Positions 1 through 5,092 are shown, counted from the stretch's first letter. The stretch: DNA of 5,454 nucleotides from Sphingomonas bacterium (GCF_903643065.1 NZ_CAHJWX010000171.1:1-5454); one strand, 5' to 3'. Numbers and translations are program-made. The notes: a model not told the origin generated them from the sequence alone.

Positions 1-144
1 GACCCGAGCCTCGCGCGCGACCGGCACCGGCGTGACGCGGGCCACGGCCGGCGCGGTCAGCAACACCCGCGCGGACCCGCTCACGCCCGATAGCGCGGAC
101 AGCAGGGCCGACAGGATGAGCAGCAGGTTCACGCCGGACCACAT
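1..144 (-). CDS. Partial hypothetical protein with N-terminal hydrophobic segment
   Basis: The gene runs off the left edge, so only the first 48 residues are visible. The reading is open from an ATG at 144. The protein begins MWSGVNLLLILSALLSALSG, a short start followed by a Leu/Ala-rich stretch at about residues 5-20 that looks like an uncleaved membrane anchor or a signal peptide. After it come Val/Ala/Pro/Arg-rich residues ending at the edge. The frame stays open upstream to other ATGs (162, 174, 207), but codons there (AGG, CGA, CCT, GCA, TCA, CTT) are unlike the strongly G/C-ending codons after 144, so I chose 144. No good Shine-Dalgarno sequence precedes it. The gene is divergent from the 77-residue gene, with 112 bp between them. 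I do not recognise the family. It is probably real because of codon use and the hydrophobic N-terminus, but its function cannot be inferred. Confidence 0.55.
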   Translation of the reverse strand, partial: MWSGVNLLLILSALLSALSGVSGSARVLLTAPAVARVTPVPVAREARV

Positions 145-243
145 AAGTGATGCAGGTCGCATCGTCCAGCGCATGGCCAGGCGCCTGCCCACCGCCCCCC
201 TGCTCATGGAACGCCGCCCTCGCCTCGCCCGTTCATCGGCTTC

Positions 244-249
244 AAGGAG
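244..249 (+). promoter_or_regulatory. Shine-Dalgarno AAGGAG setting the start of the 77-residue gene
   Basis: AAGGAG ends 4 bases before the ATG at 254 and 7 bases before the ATG at 257. The usual spacing favours 257. It also argues against the much longer open frame that begins at 32, because no comparable site lies there and the codons before 254 do not look coding. Confidence 0.7.
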
Positions 250-256
250 TATTATG

Positions 257-490
257 ATGGCCGAGAACCCCCGCACCACCAGCGCACGCGATCATGACGA
301 CACCGACCTGATCGAGGGCATGGATCCAGAGGTCGGCGCGGTCGCCGGCTCGTCGGGCGGCAAGCTGCAGCGCGATGTCGGCAGCCAGGCGGACCTGACC
401 CGCGCGGTGGCCGATCCCGAGGCCGATACGCCCGTCACCAAGGCGGACGACATGGCGAACAACCAGAGCTACCCCGCCGACCGGCGTTGA
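257..490 (+). CDS. Small acidic hypothetical protein, 77 aa
   Basis: I do not recognise a named domain. The protein starts MAENPRTTSARDHDDTDLIE and is rich in Asp, Glu, Ala and Gly with almost no aromatic or long hydrophobic stretches. It is therefore likely soluble, cytoplasmic and largely disordered. Its middle, GGKLQRDVGSQADLTRAV (about residues 34-51), is the most structured-looking part and the best candidate for a conserved core. There is no signal peptide or membrane segment. AAGGAG at 244-249 supports this start; ATG at 254 would add only one Met. The stop is 31 bp before the NYN gene on the same strand, so the two may share a transcript. Short proteins of this look occur in sphingomonads by my recollection, without a known role. 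Coding status is fairly secure from the ribosome site and codon use; function is unknown. Confidence 0.7.
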   Translation: MAENPRTTSARDHDDTDLIEGMDPEVGAVAGSSGGKLQRDVGSQADLTRAVADPEADTPVTKADDMANNQSYPADRR

Positions 491-521
491 CGCGGGCGTC
501 GCCGCGCGGGAGGGTGTCGCG

Positions 522-1268
522 ATGGACGACACCCCCACCCGCAACATCGCGCTGCTGATCGATGCCGACAACGCGTCGCACAACGCGATCGACCCCGTCC
601 TGACCGTGCTGGCCGAGCTCGGCGCCGTCAACATCAAGCGCGCCTACGGCAATTGGACCAAGCCCGGCCTCAAGGGCTGGCAGGACATGACGATGCGCCA
701 CGGCATCGAGCCGCAGCAGCAATTCGACCTGACCAAGGGCAAGAACGCGACGGACATGAAGATGACGATCGACGCGATGGACCTGCTGTTCCGGGGCCGC
801 GTGGAGGGGTTCGGGATCATGTCGTCGGATTCGGACTTCATGCCGCTCGCGATGCGGCTGCGGCAGGACGGGCTGCCGGTCTACGGCTTCGGCCGCGCGA
901 CCACGCCTGAGGGCTTCCGCCAGGCCTGCACGCGCTTCATCGACGTCGACGTGCTGGTCGCCAATCCGGATGGGGTGCCCGTCGAGCAGGCCTTGCCACC
1001 GGCGATCGGCGCGCCGCGCGACAAGCCGGCCAAGGTCGCCGTCGGCGAGGAACTGCTGAAGCTGCTGATCGACGCCTACGACGCCACCAAGCGCGACGAG
1101 CGCGGCTTCGTGAGCCTCTCCGCGATGGGCCAGCTCGCCGCCAACCGCTCCAGCTTCGACGCGCGCAACTATGGCTACAAGCGGCTAGCCGACCTGATCG
1201 AGGCGGTGCCCAATTTCCAGACCGAGCGGCGCGAAGGCGGGCGGCAATATGTCAAGCGGCTACGATAA
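522..1268 (+). CDS. NYN-domain (LabA/PIN-like) nuclease with C-terminal OST-HTH/LOTUS domain
   Basis: Predicted cytoplasmic metal-dependent ribonuclease joined to an RNA-binding domain, 248 aa. Residues 8-150 form an NYN domain of the PIN-like fold: LIDADN at 12-17 gives the first acidic residues (D14, D16), NATDMKM at 75-81 contributes D78, and SSDSDF at 101-106 contributes D103 and D105, the usual acidic cluster. After a Pro/Ala-rich linker (about 151-172), residues 175-247 match the LOTUS/OST-HTH winged-helix pattern, including FDARNYGYKRLADLIE at 212-227. Both domains look intact. The start is supported by GGGAGGG at 508-514, 7 bases before ATG. It follows the 77-residue gene by 31 bp, and its stop overlaps the ribosome site of the Uma2 gene. 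Known relatives act in RNA turnover, and bacterial LOTUS domains have been linked to RNA or G-quadruplex binding. The actual substrate here is unknown. The family call is confident; the nuclease activity is inferred from the retained acidic residues. Confidence 0.9.
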   Translation: MDDTPTRNIALLIDADNASHNAIDPVLTVLAELGAVNIKRAYGNWTKPGLKGWQDMTMRHGIEPQQQFDLTKGKNATDMKMTIDAMDLLFRGRVEGFGIMSSDSDFMPLAMRLRQDGLPVYGFGRATTPEGFRQACTRFIDVDVLVANPDGVPVEQALPPAIGAPRDKPAKVAVGEELLKLLIDAYDATKRDERGFVSLSAMGQLAANRSSFDARNYGYKRLADLIEAVPNFQTERREGGRQYVKRLR

Positions 1269-1273
1269 GGAGG
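1267..1273 (+). promoter_or_regulatory. Shine-Dalgarno AAGGAGG overlapping the NYN stop codon
   Basis: AAGGAGG shares its two A bases with the TAA stop of the NYN gene and lies 11 bases before the ATG at 1285. The arrangement suggests translational coupling of the Uma2 gene to the NYN gene. An in-frame ATG at 1249 lies upstream of this site and has no comparable signal, so 1285 is preferred as the start. Confidence 0.6.
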
Positions 1274-1284
1274 AAGATGGCGTC

Positions 1285-1845
1285 ATGAGTGTCCAGGACC
1301 GTCCTCCCCCCGGCAAGTACAAGCTGACCGTCGCCGACTTCCTGATGCTCGACGAGACGGGCGTGTTCGGCACGACGCGCACCGAGTTGCTCGACGGGGA
1401 CATCATCATCATGAACTCCGAATATCGTCCCCATGCTCGCATCGCGGAGGAAGTCCGTTACCTGATGCGGCGACGGCTGGAAGAGCTGGGCAGCGACTTG
1501 CGGCCGCTCAGTGCCAGCACGGCCTTGTCCGAGCACGACGTCCCCCTTCCGGACGTTGTGCTGACGCGCGAAGCAAGGGGCGAGGGGACGATCCCGCTCG
1601 CCTCCGTTCAGCTGGTGGTGGAGGTGTCCTCCACGACACTGCACCGCGACACCGGGTTGAAAGCCACGATGTACGCACGCGCCGGAGTGCCTGAATATTG
1701 GGTCGTCGACGTGAGCGGTCAGGTCGTTCGCCAGTTCTGGTCGCCGCAGGGTGATCGGTATCTGGTTTCGGCCGAGGCGACGTTTGGCGCCGACATCGTT
1801 GCAACGACCATTCCCGGCCTGACTATCAGCACCAGCGCCTTCTGA
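1285..1845 (+). CDS. Uma2 family (DUF820) PD-(D/E)XK-like endonuclease
   Basis: Member of the Uma2/DUF820 family, a restriction-endonuclease-like fold abundant in cyanobacteria and scattered elsewhere; biological targets are largely unknown. The protein is 186 aa, about normal for the family. Visible hallmarks are TRTELLDGDI at 31-40 (E34), LPDVVL at 88-93 (D90), VVEVSS at 111-116 (E113) and K126 in GLKATMYARAGVPEYWVVD (124-142). D90, E113 and K126 fit the PD-(D/E)XK catalytic set. The sequence up to about residue 180 shows no break. The start at 1285 is favoured by AAGGAGG at 1267-1273; a start at 1249 would add 12 residues and overlap the NYN gene by 20 bp. It is the third gene of the plus-strand cluster and converges on ettA, 80 bp away. 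The family call is strong. Whether it acts on DNA, and in what process, cannot be read from sequence. Confidence 0.9.
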   Translation: MSVQDRPPPGKYKLTVADFLMLDETGVFGTTRTELLDGDIIIMNSEYRPHARIAEEVRYLMRRRLEELGSDLRPLSASTALSEHDVPLPDVVLTREARGEGTIPLASVQLVVEVSSTTLHRDTGLKATMYARAGVPEYWVVDVSGQVVRQFWSPQGDRYLVSAEATFGADIVATTIPGLTISTSAF

Positions 1846-1854
1846 CTTGGCGCG

Positions 1855-1909
1855 GGCCGACCGCCTCCCCCTCGCCCGCCCGATACGTCAGCGCCCGGAG
1901 GAGTCGGCC
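1855..1909. terminator. Possible hairpin between converging Uma2 and ettA genes
   Basis: GGCCGAC at 1855-1861 pairs with GTCGGCC at 1903-1909, and CCTCC at 1864-1868 pairs with GGAGG at 1897-1901, leaving a 28-base loop. It sits in the 80-bp gap where the two genes face each other, so it could end transcripts from either side. Neither side has a T tract, and the loop is long, so a classical Rho-independent terminator is doubtful. Confidence 0.3.
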
Positions 1910-1925
1910 GGATCGGCACCGCCTG

Positions 1926-3605
1926 TTACCGCGTCAGCCTCTTGTACGCCAGCCGCGTCGGCCGGTCGGCGGCGTCGCCTAGCCGGCGCCGCTTGTCCTC
2001 CTCATAAGCCTCGAAATTGCCCTCGAACCACTCGACATGGCTGTCGCCCTCGAAGGCCAGGATATGCGTCGCGAGCCGATCGAGGAAGAACCGATCGTGG
2101 CTGATCACCACCGCGCAGCCGGCGAAGCTCTCCAGCGCCTCCTCCAGCGCGCGCAGCGTCTCGACATCCAGATCGTTGGTCGGCTCGTCCAGCAACAGGA
2201 CGTTGCCGCCTTCCTTGAGCATCTTGGCCATGTGGACGCGATTGCGCTCGCCGCCGGATAGCTGGCCGACCTTCTTCTGCTGGTCGGGTCCGCGGAAGTT
2301 GAACGCGCCGACATAGGCGCGCGTCCCCAGCTCCTGCTTGCCGAACCGGAACACCTCCAACTCGTCGCTGATCTCCTGCCAGACGTTCTTGTTGGGATCG
2401 AGGTGATCGCGCGACTGGTCGACATAGCCGAGCCGCACCGTGGAGCCGACATCGATCGAGCCGTCGTCCGGCTGCTCCTGACCGGTGATGAGCTTGAACA
2501 GCGTCGACTTGCCGGCGCCGTTGGGCCCGATCACGCCGACGATGCCGCCCGGTGGCAAGGTGAAGTCGAGCCCGTCGAACAGCAGCTTGTCGCCATAGGC
2601 CTTGGTCAGCCCCTTGGCCTCGATCACCTTGCCGCCCAGCCGTTCGGGCAACTGGATCAGGATCGCGGCCTTTCCCGCGATCCGGTTCTCCTGCGCCTCG
2701 ACCAGCTGCTCGAAATTGCGGATGCGGGCCTTGGACTTGGTCTGCCGCGCCTTGGGGGTCTGCCGCATCCAGGCGAGTTCGTCGGCGATCGCGCGCTGCT
2801 TGCCCGCCTCCTCGCGCTCTTCCTGCTCCAGTCGCTTGGACTTCTTTTCCAGATAGCCCGAATAGTTCGATTCGTACGTGTAGTAACGGCCACGATCGAG
2901 TTCGAGCACCCAGTTCACGACATTGTCGAGGAAGTAGCGATCATGGGTGACGAGAATGACGTTGCCCGTATAGTCCTTGAGGAAGTTCTCCAGCCAGCTG
3001 ACGCTCTCCGCGTCGAGATGGTTGGTCGGCTCGTCCAGCAACAGGATATCGGGCTTTTCCAGCAACAGCCGCACCAGCGCGACGCGCCGCTTCTCGCCGC
3101 CGGACAGGTTGGTCACCGGGCTGTCCGAGGGCGGGCAGCGCATCGCCTCCATCGCCTGCTCCAGCTGACTGTCGAGCGACCAGCCGTCGGCGGCGTCGAT
3201 CTTCTCCTGGAGGACGCCCATCTCCTCCATCAGCGCATCGAAATCGGTATCGTCCTGCGGATCGCCCATCTCCGCCGAGATCGCGTTGAACCGCTCGATC
3301 ATGCCCACCACCGGGCCGGCGCCGAGGCGCACGTTCTCTATCACCGTCCTGGTCTGGTCGAGCTGGGGCTCCTGCGGCAGATAGCCGACGCGGATGCCAT
3401 CGGCGGCCCAGGCCTCGCCGACATAGTCGGTGTCGATGCCGCCCATGATCTTCATCAGCGTGGATTTGCCCGAGCCGTTCGGGCCGATGATCGCGATCTT
3501 CGCGCTGGGGATGAACTGAAGGTTGATGTTGTTGAGCACGGGCTTGTTCGCGCCCGGGAAGGTCTTGGTCAGGCCCTTCATCACATACGTGTACTGGACG
3601 GCCAT
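1926..3605 (-). CDS. ettA: Energy-dependent translational throttle protein EttA (ABC-F ATPase)
   Basis: EttA is an ABC-F protein that binds the ribosomal E site and gates entry into elongation according to ATP/ADP status; it is cytoplasmic, not a transporter. The 559 aa match the family's usual length of about 555. First ATPase domain: Walker A GPNGSGKST at 41-49, signature LSGGE at 167-171, Walker B ending DE at 191-192, H-loop H221. The linker (PtIM) spans about 241-325 and is rich in charged residues. Second domain: Walker A at 360-368, LSGGE at 449-453, DE at 473-474, H503. The C-terminus NFEAYEEDKRRRLG (530-543) is typical of EttA. The frame is open 69 codons upstream, but that part does not resemble EttA, whose N-terminus starts here with MAVQYTYVMKG. 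The nearest purine-rich site, GGAG, is 14 bases from ATG, so the ribosome site is weak. A promoter candidate lies at 3647-3675. Other ABC-F members are possible but fit less well. Confidence 0.96.
   Translation of the reverse strand: MAVQYTYVMKGLTKTFPGANKPVLNNINLQFIPSAKIAIIGPNGSGKSTLMKIMGGIDTDYVGEAWAADGIRVGYLPQEPQLDQTRTVIENVRLGAGPVVGMIERFNAISAEMGDPQDDTDFDALMEEMGVLQEKIDAADGWSLDSQLEQAMEAMRCPPSDSPVTNLSGGEKRRVALVRLLLEKPDILLLDEPTNHLDAESVSWLENFLKDYTGNVILVTHDRYFLDNVVNWVLELDRGRYYTYESNYSGYLEKKSKRLEQEEREEAGKQRAIADELAWMRQTPKARQTKSKARIRNFEQLVEAQENRIAGKAAILIQLPERLGGKVIEAKGLTKAYGDKLLFDGLDFTLPPGGIVGVIGPNGAGKSTLFKLITGQEQPDDGSIDVGSTVRLGYVDQSRDHLDPNKNVWQEISDELEVFRFGKQELGTRAYVGAFNFRGPDQQKKVGQLSGGERNRVHMAKMLKEGGNVLLLDEPTNDLDVETLRALEEALESFAGCAVVISHDRFFLDRLATHILAFEGDSHVEWFEGNFEAYEEDKRRRLGDAADRPTRLAYKRLTR
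2175..2200. repeat. 26-bp exact direct repeat, copy 1 (second Walker B of ettA)
   Basis: These 26 bases recur identically at 3021-3046. Both copies encode LLLDEPTN, the Walker B/D-loop of the two ATPase domains of ettA, in the same frame. The flanking bases differ. The repeat is explained by shared protein sequence and codon preference, although complete identity over 26 bases is notable. Confidence 0.9.
3021..3046. repeat. 26-bp exact direct repeat, copy 2 (first Walker B of ettA)
   Basis: Identical to 2175-2200, 846 bp apart in the same orientation. It encodes LLLDEPTN of the first ATPase domain of ettA. Recombination between copies would delete 846 bp, a multiple of three, and leave a frame-preserving single-ATPase fusion. 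Confidence 0.9.
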
Positions 3606-3646
3606 GGCGGTCGCTGGTGCTCCAACTCGTGCTGCGGTGTTGGGCC

Positions 3647-3675
3647 GATGTAGGCGTCGGCGAAAGCGTTGGCAA
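3647..3675 (-). promoter_or_regulatory. Candidate sigma-70 type promoter of ettA
   Basis: Read on the minus strand, TTGCCA (3670-3675) is followed by exactly 17 bases and then TACATC (3647-3652). The -35 box has five of six consensus bases; the -10 box is weaker with three. Transcription would start near 3640, giving a leader of about 35 bases before the ettA ATG. Spacing and position fit well, but no start site has been measured. Confidence 0.45.
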
Positions 3676-3729
3676 CGCGGAGGACCCGCGCCCGAGTCGA
3701 CCCGCACCGCGCCCAGAGTTCGGCGGATC

Positions 3730-3769
3730 GGATAACGAAATAGGGCGAGAATGTGGCTTTCTGTTATCC
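3730..3769. repeat. 7-bp inverted repeat in the ettA/lipoprotein intergenic region
   Basis: GGATAAC at 3730-3736 and GTTATCC at 3763-3769 form a perfect inverted pair, with arm centres 33 bp apart, about three helical turns. It lies between two divergent genes, upstream of both candidate promoters. It could be a split operator, but a 7-bp match at this distance is also expected by chance in a region this size. Confidence 0.25.
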
Positions 3770-3786
3770 CACCACCTAGTTGGGAA

Positions 3787-3815
3787 TTGACGATCGCTGG
3801 CGTCTTCGTCATGCA
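3787..3815 (+). promoter_or_regulatory. Weak candidate promoter of the first lipoprotein gene
   Basis: TTGACG at 3787-3792 is a good -35 box. Seventeen bases later, CATGCA (3810-3815) is a poor -10 box. The predicted start near 3822 would give a leader of about 47 bases before the ATG at 3869. I found nothing better in this 263-bp divergent gap. Confidence 0.25.
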
Positions 3816-3858
3816 TCGACCCAGCGGGCGGCTCGGGGGCCCTCCGCCTTGATGCGAT

Positions 3859-3862
3859 GGAG
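3859..3862 (+). promoter_or_regulatory. Shine-Dalgarno GGAG that decides the lipoprotein 1 start
   Basis: GGAG ends 6 bases before the ATG at 3869. It overlaps the alternative ATG at 3857, so ribosomes positioned by it would start at 3869. The protein from 3869 then begins with MKK, as expected of a lipoprotein signal peptide. Confidence 0.65.
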
Positions 3863-3868
3863 CACCAT

Positions 3869-4150
3869 ATGAAGAAGTTCGCGATTGCCGCCGTCGCTGC
3901 GGCGGGCCTGCTCACGCTGGGTGCGTGCGGCCACAAGAATGACGCCAGCGCCAACCTGGAGGCGGCCGCCGACAACCTCGACGCCGCGGCCGACAACGCC
4001 ACGACCGACAACGGCCAGGCCCTTATCCAGAACGAGGCGGACAACATGCACGCGATGGCGGACAACGCCGCTGACGCGGACAAGAACGGCTCGACCGACA
4101 ACAGCGCGACCGCGGCGAATGTCGCGATCGGCAACGCGATCGGCAAGTAA
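3869..4150 (+). CDS. Small Ala/Asp/Asn-rich lipoprotein 1, 93 aa
   Basis: Predicted envelope lipoprotein of unknown function. The N-terminus is a type II signal peptide: MKK, a hydrophobic core (residues 4-16), and lipobox L17-G-A-C20, so the mature chain would begin at a lipidated Cys20. With no Asp at +2 (Gly21), outer-membrane sorting is likely by the usual rule. The mature part is hydrophilic and alanine-rich, with two adjacent 7-residue units LEAAADN and LDAAADN (30-43), then NEADNMHAMADNAADA at 55-70. The heptad-like spacing suggests helix. The next gene encodes a related protein sharing the NEAD-x-M-x-AMA-x-NAADA segment. ATG at 3857 would add MEHH, but GGAG at 3859-3862 places the start here. 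The gene is divergent from ettA and is followed by a strong hairpin at 4183-4215. The lipoprotein call is confident; no named family is recognised. Confidence 0.85.
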   Translation: MKKFAIAAVAAAGLLTLGACGHKNDASANLEAAADNLDAAADNATTDNGQALIQNEADNMHAMADNAADADKNGSTDNSATAANVAIGNAIGK

Positions 4151-4182
4151 GCCGACGCCGGCCGGATGGCCAGCGGATCGAC

Positions 4183-4217
4183 AGGCCGGTTCCGGGCATG
4201 GCTCGGGGCCGGCCTTT
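4183..4217 (+). terminator. 15-bp hairpin plus TTT between the two lipoprotein genes
   Basis: Bases 4183-4197 pair with 4201-4215 without interruption: 12 Watson-Crick pairs and three G-U wobbles, closing on a three-base ATG loop. T4215 closes the stem and two further T bases follow before a C, so the U tract is short. It begins 33 bases after the stop of lipoprotein 1 and ends 21 bases before the ATG of lipoprotein 2. It looks like an intrinsic terminator or attenuator that would reduce read-through into the second gene. The GGGGA ribosome site of that gene (4223-4227) stays outside the stem. Pairing is seen directly; termination is inferred. Confidence 0.65.
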
Positions 4218-4236
4218 CGGATGGGGATCGAAACCG

Positions 4237-4503
4237 ATGATCAGAGGCGTCATTCTCGCGATCGTCACGCTGCTGCCGCTCGCCGCTTGTGGCCGGACAC
4301 CGGCCGAGACCTCGATCGACAACAACGCCGCCGCGATCGAGGCGAGCCTGCGCAACGAAGCGGACCAGATGGAGGCGATGGCGAACAACGCCGCCGACGC
4401 GAACGTCGCCGCCGCCTTTGCGAACACCGCCGACCAGCTGGACGAGGCGAAAGACAATGTCGCGGACGCGGCGACCGATGCGAGACACAATCTGACGAGA
4501 TAG
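4237..4503 (+). CDS. Small Ala/Asn-rich lipoprotein 2, 88 aa, related to its neighbour
   Basis: Predicted envelope lipoprotein of unknown function. MIRG is followed by a hydrophobic core (about residues 5-14) and the lipobox L15-A-A-C18. The mature chain starts CGRTPAETS, and Gly at +2 suggests outer-membrane sorting. Residues 26-86 are Ala/Asn/Asp/Glu-rich and look helical. NEADQMEAMANNAADA at 40-55 matches NEADNMHAMADNAADA of the upstream gene in 13 of 16 positions, so the two are probably paralogues. The later part (AFANTADQLDEAKDNVADA, 60-78) has no close counterpart there. GGGGA at 4223-4227, 9 bases before ATG, supports this start. An upstream in-frame ATG at 4198 lies in the hairpin loop and would spoil the signal peptide. 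The stop is only 13 bp from the 3' end of the oppositely oriented tRNA-Ile gene. Confidence 0.82.
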   Translation: MIRGVILAIVTLLPLAACGRTPAETSIDNNAAAIEASLRNEADQMEAMANNAADANVAAAFANTADQLDEAKDNVADAATDARHNLTR

Positions 4504-4516
4504 ACGGCGGCGCGGG

Positions 4517-4589
4517 TGGGCCCGGCAGGACTCGAACCCGCAACCAAGCCGTTATGAGCGGCCAGCTCTAACCATTGAGCTACAGGCCC
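4517..4589 (-). tRNA. tRNA-Ile2, anticodon CAU (lysidine type)
   Basis: Complete cloverleaf read on the minus strand: acceptor GGGCCTG with CGGGCCC (one G-U pair), D stem GCTC/GAGC, anticodon stem GGCCG/CGGCT around loop CTCATAA, T stem GCGGG/CCTGC with TTCGAGT, and discriminator A73. Anticodon CAU could mean methionine, but C4-G69 and C5-G68 in the acceptor stem are the pairs reported as recognised by E. coli TilS, and the whole sequence resembles E. coli ileX. I therefore call tRNA-Ile2, which reads AUA after TilS converts C34 to lysidine. Base pair 1-72 is paired and the initiator GGG/CCC stem pairs are absent, so it is not initiator tRNA. CCA is not encoded (the next bases are CCC). It lies 54 bp downstream of tRNA-Pro on the same strand and may share its transcript. 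A small 6-bp hairpin (4610-4624) lies between them. Confidence 0.93.
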
Positions 4590-4640
4590 CACCGCCACGC
4601 GACGAACCGCGCGGCCTTGCCGCGACGGACCCGCACAGGC

Positions 4641-4720
<80 letters not shown>

Positions 4721-4732
4721 GCCAGTGAGCCG

Positions 4733-4761
4733 TGGGTAGTCGAGCGGATCGCCGCGCGCAA
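4733..4761 (-). promoter_or_regulatory. Weak candidate promoter for the tRNA pair
   Basis: On the minus strand, TTGCGC (4756-4761) is followed by 17 bases and TACCCA (4733-4738). The predicted start is about 6 bases before the mature tRNA-Pro 5' end, close as is common for stable RNA genes. The -10 box is poor, so this is a tentative call. Confidence 0.22.
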
Positions 4762-4771
4762 CCGGGACGGT

Positions 4772-5092
4772 CTAGCGTTCGATGCCCGCCAGGTCGGTCA
4801 TCACCGTCCAGTGAAGCGGTTGCGCGAACACGACGCCCAGCTCGCCCTCCCCCGCCCAGACGACGGTCACCGCGCGCGGCGCGAGGTCACCGATCGCGAG
4901 CACCAGGTGATCACCGCGCCAGCCCCGCGCGCGGGTGCGCAGTCGGCAGCCCGCCTGCGACAGATCGGTGACCGTCGCGGCGACGCGACCGAGCGCGGTC
5001 GAGAGCAGCGCGGCGTCCACCCTGGCGGACACGCGCTGAAAGCCGCGTCGCTCCTTCGACGCGTCCCGCCAATCCGAATCGGCCTCGTTCAT
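4772..5092 (-). CDS. Small single-domain PilZ protein (predicted c-di-GMP receptor)
   Basis: PilZ domains bind cyclic di-GMP and change the activity of a partner; small single-domain versions are cytoplasmic. From ATG at 5092 the protein has 106 aa. Both c-di-GMP signature motifs are present: RxxxR as RGFQR at 16-20 and (D/N)xSxxG as DLSQAG at 43-48. The later VVWAGEGELGVVFAQPL (78-92... segment ending the barrel) fits the usual end of the domain, so binding ability is likely retained. There is no signal peptide or membrane segment. The frame stays open upstream to a TTG at 5176, and codons between about 5100 and 5150 still favour G/C in the third position, so a longer start is possible; no clear ribosome site decides it. 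It lies downstream of a kinase fragment in the same orientation, 152 bp away, and upstream of the tRNA genes. The partner and process cannot be read from sequence. Confidence 0.8.
   Translation of the reverse strand: MNEADSDWRDASKERRGFQRVSARVDAALLSTALGRVAATVTDLSQAGCRLRTRARGWRGDHLVLAIGDLAPRAVTVVWAGEGELGVVFAQPLHWTVMTDLAGIER

Noticed and set aside
2403..3653. A 416-codon open frame on the plus strand opposite ettA
   Set aside because: It lies almost wholly antisense to ettA, whose protein is plainly conserved with all ABC motifs. Long antisense frames are common in GC-rich genes, and its translation has no recognisable domain and is biased toward His/Leu/Arg as expected of an antisense frame.
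3783..3810. GGAAT...CGTC upstream of lipoprotein 1 as an EcfG (general stress) promoter
   Set aside because: The consensus is GGAAC, 16-17 bases, then CGTT. Here both boxes are imperfect and the spacing is 19 bases.
3606..3812. A 69-codon upstream extension of ettA
   Set aside because: EttA proteins start at the MAVQY-like N-terminus found at 3605. The extension does not look like the family, and it contains the candidate ettA promoter.
2941..4488. A 515-codon minus-strand open frame spanning part of ettA, the divergent gap and both lipoprotein genes
   Set aside because: It overlaps ettA in another frame and runs antisense to both lipoprotein genes, giving Arg/Ser/Ala-rich low-complexity translation without domains. 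The genes it conflicts with have clear motifs and ribosome sites.
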